From NCBI GenBank assembly GCA_034509925.1, contig CM067535.1, forward strand, positions 315,001 to 379,000: a stretch of 64,000 bases of DNA, read 5' to 3'. This DNA comes from Hirudinaria manillensis. Its lineage: Eukaryota > Annelida > Clitellata > Hirudinida > Hirudinidae. A program made the translations under genes and the position numbers. Shown here one piece after another: positions 56,601 through 64,000 of the stretch. The notes under the pieces are model-generated. The model was not told where the DNA came from. It saw only the letters and a list, made by a program, of their open reading frames with translations, and did not search any database. The stretch's first letter is position 1; each line of letters opens with the position of its first letter.

Positions 56601-59600
56601 AGGAATTTGCTGGGTTTAATTGATCATTTTAATTGATCATTTTATGCATTATTTTATTATTTCTTTCCAGAATTTAAACAATTTTATTATGAGAACAATC
56701 TACGAGATTTACCATGCCCCTTTATAACTGTGTAATTGCAAGGATGTTAATTGGGATTGAATGATGATGCTTTTGAAATATTTTATTTTGAAATATTTTA
56801 TTTTGAAATGCGACATTCACATAAAATATCAAAATCATCTGAAACAAAGTTTTTTTTGCTGAAGGTAAAAATGGAGTTTGTCTGTCGGACGTGGCAGAAT
56901 TCGTGAAACTTGCCTTTAATTATGAAAAGTTTGAGATCTTCAACATCTGGATTCATAAAACCTTGGATTTACTAAAAGTTATTAAATTTGCATTTGACTT
57001 TAATCATCTGGACTTCCACTCTGAGGGACTGCTTTTAATTTTCAGGCATCAGAGGAAATGATCCACAAGAAGCTGGCTTTGGAATTGGAGATTGTGCAAC
57101 TTGTGGACAAAATCACAATGAGGAAGGGAGTTGGAAATAACAATCATGAGCAGTTTTATATAGGTAGGGTTAGGGTTATATTATTGTTAATTATTTAAAT
57201 ATTATGCTTAAAATTAAATGATATTATGATTGCATACAACGAATTAAGTGATGTTTATTATTAAACTATTGCTTAATAATAAAAATAATAATGACGTTTA
57301 TGGTTTGGAGGATATTTGTACATCAAGCAATTTTAAACGGTTCTGGCAGTGAACATTTGAAAGTCATAGTTCTGAAAATTTTAACCTTTTTACATGCTAA
57401 AAAATTTTATTTACTCAATACCTATGTCTGTAGGCATTGAACAAGACCTCTGTTGTCTTGCTGAAGTTATGCATGAATACAGCAAGTTTTGCAATGTAAG
57501 TTGATTGATATTTGCTTGTCGACTTCATGCTTTCTAACCTGAAGAAATTGATGAAATCGATGAATTTTTAACCATTGATGTATTGAATGCAGTAATTAAT
57601 TAATAATCATAAATAAGAATAAAAATCAGTATTTAATAATTGCTCTAAAATATTTGGAAGATGTAAGTGTATAATAGGATATATGTAAGGATATAAAATT
57701 AAACTATGATAGATTTGTACCAATTGGTACTTTACATTGAGATTTATGCATTTTGAGAAATTTCAAATGAAAGAATTTATCCACTCACAGCAGAAGGATT
57801 GTGGAGTTGATATGAACATGTTGTTGGATGCAACAACAATTATTTGGATGAGATGCAGGAGATTCGTCCATCCTCAGAACCCAAATGTCATCTTCAATAC
57901 CAAAGAGTCTCTCACGAGGATAATCAAATTGATTGAATCCAATTGGGCTCTCTACAAGGTTTGGATAATGCTGGTTATGATGACAGTTACTATTAAATTA
58001 TTATTTAATTTTTTAATTAATTAATTAGTTGTTTTTGTTGAGTATTACATTAAATAATTAAATAATTTAATAAAATTGTAATTTTACAATTGAAAAGTGG
58101 GTGGAGTTGATGATGAAGATGAAGAACGTGTTTGAGTTGTGTGGCATGGAGAAGTACGAACCTCTTCTGGTAGCAGAACTTTGTTTGACATTGGCACTCA
58201 TCTTTGAAGCCTTCTCCTGCTATTTTCCTGAGAATCAACATGGATCTGGTGGATTTATTTTGTTTTATCTTTTATCCTGTGTTTGTAATTAATACTTAGT
58301 TAATTAATTAATAATGCCAGTGGTTGTTGCAAATTTATAATAAATAATAATCAGTTATCTGCTATAAATAATGCTTTGAATAAGATAATTCAATTACCAT
58401 TTAATGCCTACTTGGCATTTTATTTTAGCAAATTTTTTTTGTTTAGGATTTGCAAATTGATAAGCTGATTTGCTGATAAACTGCAAATTAAATTGAGTTA
58501 AAAGGAACCATAAATGGATGCCTCATAGATATCTTTTTGTGATTTTACAAATTAACATCCATTTTATCCAGGTATCGTTCACAACTTTAAGGATCTAACC
58601 AAAAGCTCAATGGATTGTCTGACCAGTTCTTACCAGGTATTGGAAGATGGCATCATGATGATCTCAGCTGCTCGGCGTTCATTTTCCCTCGATTTTGATT
58701 TTGACGAAATTGAGGTATTCATGAAATTATTCTTTGACAAAGATTGTTCTATTGTAATACTTTTATTCAAATTAACTTTTCTGTGATCAAAGGATAACTA
58801 ATTTTTATTAAATTTAATGAGTTAGTAATTAAAAAAGGAAATTAAGAGGAAGTTAACTTCAATAAGTAAAAATGTGAATTTTGAAGAGTTTCAAAGATTG
58901 TAAACATGGAGCCATGGAAAGTGGAGGAGACGAAATGAAGGCCAAATTTCAGAAACGAAATGTTGATTTGAGAGACATTCATACTGAAATGACATTCCAT
59001 TTTGCCAGAATATCCATCAAAGTATCACATCTTAAGACTCCATCGAGTTAGTATTTATTTATAAAGTGGCCTCATTAGCATAAATTTTCCAGATGTACTT
59101 TGTTGACATTATAACCAATGCATTAATTATTCATGAGAAACAAGATTAAATGTTAATTAAGTTGTTTGTTAATTCTTTGTTGTTTTACATTAATGTCATT
59201 AACGGCCTTTTGAATTATTAATGAATGTTCAGATGCAAACAGAAATCTTAGCGGCACTGACCTCTGGAAAGCTTTCCACCACATGACTCAGGCCTCCTTC
59301 CTGCAATTGAGCAGTCCAAGAACTCCAAGCAAAAGAAGAGAACTCTTGAATGTAATTTGATGATTTGAATGATTTCCATTAATATAAAAAGTTAACAAAA
59401 AAACATATAAACAAACAAAGACATACGATGATATACCATAGATATGTAAAATTAGCTAGAAACACCTTCAATTGAAAATTACTTGAGATACAAACAGTTG
59501 TATTTATTAGATCTTGTATTTCAGCTGTCAGAGGCTATTAAGTTGAAGCAAGTCCAACTGATTTTTGCTCATTTTTAGAGCCAATTATACATTCCTAAAA

Positions 59601-62600
59601 ACTAAATAGGCAATTTTAATTAAATAAAAATTTAGTAATACCACTTCATCTCAAAAATTGATTAGGTTTATTCATGGAGGTTTAAGCCAAGCTAATTTTG
59701 TTGCATCCAGAAAGCATTGCAACTTCTGTACAAGATGGATCACACCAATGAAATTACCAGCTGTTCACCCTGCCTTAGTTCATCACTTCTCCCACAACCT
59801 CCAGTCTTGCTTGACAGATCTGACAATTCTTTGACATTCATGGTGGTGCCTTTCAATCCTCCAGATTGTTCTCAGGTTGATATGCAGATTGACATGTTGT
59901 TAAATGTTGTTATCATTACTCACTAATCTCTGTTATTTATCGTTAATATTACCATGATTTTCCCATTATTGTAAGAATTATCAAATATACCTGAACATAT
60001 ACATACTTGAAGTGACAGGTGGTGCCTAAATTTCTTTTGAGTTGAGATAGTTCTAATTTTTTAAATAGTGATTTCTAATGACTAAACATAAAGGAAAGAA
60101 TAATTAATTTATTTAATTTTCAGGTTATTTGCTACAAATTGTTCGGGTGCCTTGCAACTTCCACGGTTCAAAAAGCTCGCATCATCGATAACAACTTGTC
60201 TGGATGTGGTGTTGCTGTGAGTCATATTGGTTATTATTTATTATTTATTGCTTGGACTCGGTTATTATTCTGGTTGTTGTTGTTGTTTCAAAGCGTCAAA
60301 TGAATATATTAATTATCATATTATTTAATATAATTTTACAAGTTACTATTCTTTTTATGTCATCAATTACTTGACAATTACAATAACTCCTTGCTGACAA
60401 TAACTTCATCAGATATCTCCATTAAAGCCCATCATTCACGTAACTGGACTGACATTGGGTGAAAAGTATGTCTTTGCAGTTGGTGTTTATGACTGCAAAG
60501 GAAATTTGATTGGTGAGAAAATAGGGAAATCAACGCAGCCAATCCAGGTTTCACATCAAATGTCTACAACATTGGCTTGGTCTCACCTGAGCAAGGTCAA
60601 TATTTTCCTAATTTGCTCATTTCTATAATTCCCATTAAAAAACTTATTTAGCTGATCTTAAGAATGGCCTTATGCCAACCTAGGCATACCAAGAAATGAT
60701 TGTTGTATAACTTAATATCTAATATTTATGACTTAATATTTAATGGATCTTATCTATTTTAAGATGGCTTTTGATCTCTGTTGTCAAAGTGTTCTTGAAG
60801 TGGCTTCAAGGAAAATTTGGCAGCATTTTGTGTTGGAGAGTCACATGAGCCAAGAAGACAAATTTGATGTTGAAAATAACTTTCAGTTTCATTTTTCAAA
60901 CTACTGGTTTGTTAGACTTTATTTATAAATATACTACTAATGTAACAGAAGACGTGTTTGGTTCAGAACATATCAGTATTTGTGTGGCAAAATTAATTTT
61001 TACCACCAAGATTTGAATATTAGTTACTTATATATGTATTATAACTATTTATTTATAGCTATTTTTTGTATTTATTTTGAATTAATAATTATTTGTTTAA
61101 AAAGTTTGAATCCTGCTGCTATCAATGAGGCATCAGACATTCAGAAGCAAATGCTACTCATGGTGTTGATGATGATTGTTAATCATGAAGGACAAACGTT
61201 GGACCATAACATCTCATCAAAAGCAAGTCAGGTATTCATAACTACATTTGAACTTCTAAGGCAACACAAATAGAAGTGCAATAGCCTTGCTGTAATTAAA
61301 AATTGTTTTGCTAATACAAATTATAGTTTATCAATTGTTAACAAATTTTCTGTTCATTAAAAAACCTGTGGAAACTTCAAGATGCTCCGCCTTCGAGTCT
61401 GCGAAAAGTCTCTGCTCCCCATCAAGTTGAGTCTCCTGATTGAGGATCCTTTGCGTTGTTTGGAGGCCATAATTCAATGCCATCAACTCCTGATGCCGTT
61501 AGTCACTCACAGAATTTTTAATGAGGCCACGGTGTTTGTAAGTTGAACAATGGCTTCTCTAATTGAATTTTAGCTTAATTAAATTTTATATTCTATAAAT
61601 TATAATTTTAATGACTTTCTGATTCGTAAATCTTACTGATTGTGATTGTGGAATGTGCTACATATTTCAATCCAAACAGAATAGCAAGCATATTTTAACA
61701 TGACAAAACTCATTTAAATAAAATTTTAGGCCATTTATATTCTAAATGTGTTGAATATCATTCTCTCTTTTAATGATTTCAAGATATATGTCTGTGAATT
61801 TATGCACTTTTGATTTAATTACAGATCATGACGACTTGTATCCAAGGACTCGAAAGAATTCCAGGAAAAATAAGATGCATTCGAGGTTCACAGGCCGCTC
61901 AGGATATTTCTGTTGTCATCACGAGTTACTGCTACCTTATTGCTAGGGTTTGATTGATTGATTGATTTAATTCCTTATTGATCTTTTCTTTTAATTTGGA
62001 AGCCACAAAATATATTTATTCCCAATAACTTTGCCAATTATGTAATTAATTAATAACCAATTTAAAAGTAATGCCATTAAATCATTGTTCTCTTGTTTAA
62101 GTATTTGAGAAAACAAGGCGACTCAAACAAGGCAAATTATTACGTTGAGTTGGGACAAAAATTGCTTTCACCAAATTATGAACCTCATCGAAACAGACTC
62201 AGTCCAAACTTTAACAATAATAATCTTCCAAAGTCTACCAAACAGGGTATGAATTTTGAGTGACATTGGGAAAATTTTCACAATTACTTTTGATCAAAAT
62301 ATTGAATTTCTGGGATTTAATTGATTTTTATTTAAACTTTAATATTCCAATATTAATAATAACATTAACACATCAATAATAACATTAATAAATTAATAAT
62401 AACATTAATAAATTATTAATAACATTAATAAATTAATAATAACATTAATAAATTATTAATAACAAAATGCATTCTCAACAGTTGAAGGAGAAAATATTTT
62501 CCTGAACAATTTATCAGCATTTGAGGCTTTTGAAGAAATCCAAAGAATTAGAACCAAGCAACCTGCAAGATATTTGGAACTCCTTGTGAAAGTCTGTCAA

Positions 62601-62902
62601 AAAGGATTGAAAGAAAATGAGTATCCCAAAGTTCTGCAGTGGTGTGATGTGCTCAAAGCACTCTTTGCAAACATGTAATTATTTAGATTTTCATTGATTA
62701 AAAATATATCAAACAAATATATCAAACAAATTCAAAAGGAAAAGATCATTATTTTTAATCTGAACATTTAATTTAAATTATTTTAAATTAATTCTTTTTT
62801 TAAAATAGAAATTATTCAATTTTTTTTGTGATTTTTGGCCAACTTATATAAATTATGAAAACCTAGTTAATTAAGCCTAAAAATAATAATAATATAATAA
62901 TA

Positions 62903-62938
<36 letters not shown>

Positions 62939-64000
62939 GTAATAATAATAATAATAATAATATTCTTCAGGACAAATTTAGCACCTGAGCCAATGAAAGA
63001 ACAGAAAGAAGAAAAACCGTCGAAGAAGAAAGGAAAGAAAACAAAAGGAGATTCAAAAATGATTTCAAAGTCCACCACCGATGAAGGAGTTGACAATGTT
63101 GAAGATATTAAATACTATGAAATCACTGAACAGAAGTGCCCAGAACTGGTCTCATATTTTTTTAATTTTTAGTTTTTGTTGTTATTATTCATATTTATTT
63201 TAATATTATATGATTATATCTTTTTTATTTTTAGTTTTGTTGTTATTATTCATATTTATTCTAATATTATATGATTATATCTTTTTTATTTTTAGTTTTG
63301 TTGTTATTATTCATATTTATTCTAATATTATATGATTATATCTTTCATTAAGTCGACTCAAGGAGACATTATATCTCTGCTGAAGAAGAAGAATAAACTG
63401 GAACTTCCTGCTATTAAGGTCATTCATTACTCATCCTTAGGTTCTATGGTGATGATGATAATGGTGATGGTGGTGGTGGTGGTGGTGATGACGATGGTGA
63501 TGGCAATGGTGATGTCGATGGTGATGATATTAGAAGAAAAATAATTAATATCACAATATCGTGTTATTAAATTAAATATTTAGAAATCCATTGATCAAAT
63601 GGATTTTTTTTCTACTTTAAATGACAGGACGGTGATGCAGAAGAAGAGAGGAACAACAGATTAGCCAATGTATTTTAACTATTTTAATCAATTTCATAAC
63701 GTTAAAAGATGTTAAAGTCATTTTTATTACCTAATTCATGTGGTTTAAGGATGCCTAATCATGTAAATGTTTATATTTCTAAATGTTTATATTTCCATTG
63801 AATCAATCACAGCTGATTAGTGCCTTGAAGAGCTCTTTTCTACCTCTTTATAAAGAAATGTTGAAAAGAAGGAAATACAGAATTGTAATGAAAGGGCAGT
63901 CTGAGTCAAGGAGTATGGCAAGTGTTTTAATACATGAATTGAAAACTAATTTCATGCAGCATTATCAATTAATTATTATTCATTTTTATATTCAACAACT
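53605..64000 (+). CDS. CFAP54: Cilia- and flagella-associated protein 54 (CFAP54), N-terminal part, cut by the window edge
   Basis: Thirty-one exons keep phase without a break: 53605-53783, 53856-53961, 54018-54164, 54222-54393, 54598-54656, 54911-55036, 55386-55493, 55783-55884, 56051-56255, 56459-56563, 56865-56977, 57046-57163, 57434-57495, 57791-57958, 58098-58248, 58572-58714, 58887-59046, 59233-59351, 59711-59875, 60124-60216, 60413-60595, 60764-60906, 61105-61231, 61382-61537, 61825-61947, 62102-62246, 62482-62674, 62971-63148, 63353-63418, 63628-63669, and 63813 to about 63917. That is about 1350 residues of a protein near 3100 in human. Diagnostic blocks are CQCYYELG, MAVMVFRRCVVESRRRPIGF, LPWPRTQTESLL and a helical-repeat character throughout. 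CFAP54 sits in the C1d projection of the axonemal central pair and is needed for ciliary and sperm motility. The last exon could end at a GC donor (63918) or read on to the window edge. Confidence 0.92.
54757..54885. repeat. 19-bp AT-rich tandem repeat in a CFAP54 intron
   Basis: About six near-perfect copies of ATTTAATCTATTTAATAAT run head to tail, ending some 25 bases before the exon at 54911. Confidence 0.9.
56771..56810. repeat. Short tandem repeat, 15-bp unit, in a CFAP54 intron
   Basis: The unit TTTTGAAATATTTTA occurs almost three times in a row. Confidence 0.75.
62343..62466. repeat. AT-rich tandem repeat in a CFAP54 intron
   Basis: Repeated units of about 18-20 bases built from AATAATAACATTAATAA, six or so copies with small changes, lie 15 bases before the acceptor region of the exon at 62482. 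Confidence 0.85.
62880..62961. repeat. (AAT)n microsatellite in a CFAP54 intron
   Basis: A nearly pure AAT run with occasional AGT interruptions ends about 9 bases before the CFAP54 acceptor at 62969-62970. Confidence 0.9.
63165..63350. repeat. 61-bp tandem repeat, three copies, filling a CFAP54 intron
   Basis: Three consecutive copies of a 61-base unit containing GTTGTTATTATTCATATTTA and ATTATATGATTATATC fill almost the whole intron 63149-63352. Copies one and two end in a T-rich TTATTTTTAG, which looks like a 3' splice site; the true acceptor used here (TTTCATTAAG) follows the last copy. Confidence 0.9.
63446..63530. repeat. GTG/GAT microsatellite in a CFAP54 intron
   Basis: A run of GATGGTGATG and GGTGGTGGTG triplets, purine-rich on the coding strand, sits in the middle of the intron between exons ending 63418 and starting 63628. 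Confidence 0.85.

Overview
This is AT-rich nuclear DNA from an invertebrate animal. Genes are packed at about one per 4 kb and cut into many exons by mostly 60-700 bp GT-AG introns. There are no bacterial operons or organelle genes. The set includes an active-zone scaffold of the Piccolo/Fife/RIM kind, an ELAV/Hu RNA-binding protein, SAMHD1, MINPP1, a USE1 SNARE and CFAP54, so the animal has secretory machinery and motile cilia. The phylum cannot be fixed from the sequence alone. Exon limits were worked out by hand from splice signals, reading phase and remembered family sequences.

Layout, left to right: the last two exons of a Rho-GEF with a C-terminal SH3 domain (+, 200-460); MINPP1 (-, 1105-2659); GLYR1/NP60 (+, 4324-8562), tail to tail with ANP32 (-, 8818-10220); a small ankyrin-like gene (-, 11097-11820); CYB561D2-like cytochrome b561 (+, 13332-14435); the large Piccolo/Fife-like gene (+, 16219-30519); an RBM5/RBM10-like splicing factor (-, 31235-35684), head to head with USE1 (+, 36080-37408); an unnamed multi-pass membrane protein (+, 38084-39052); COX7C (-, 39656-39938); an unnamed 556-residue membrane protein (-, 40592-42674); SAMHD1 (-, 43330-47235); ELAV-like (-, 48799-52381); and the first 31 exons of CFAP54 (+, 53605 to past the right edge).

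The genes do not form one pathway. Functional themes are chromatin and RNA processing (GLYR1, ANP32, RBM5-like, ELAV), vesicle traffic and secretion (Piccolo-like, USE1), membrane redox and respiration (CYB561D2-like, COX7C), phosphate and nucleotide metabolism (MINPP1, SAMHD1) and cilia (CFAP54).

Most notable observations: the GLYR1 homologue carries a lysine where the dehydrogenase family has its catalytic lysine and vertebrate GLYR1 does not; the RBM5-like gene ends before the expected G-patch; SAMHD1 can be read complete without a SAM domain and has a diverged copy of part of one exon in a neighbouring intron; three or four introns use GC-AG borders; and two long membrane proteins could not be assigned to any family. 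No retroviral, LTR, Polinton or plain transposon element, tRNA, rRNA or CRISPR array was recognised.
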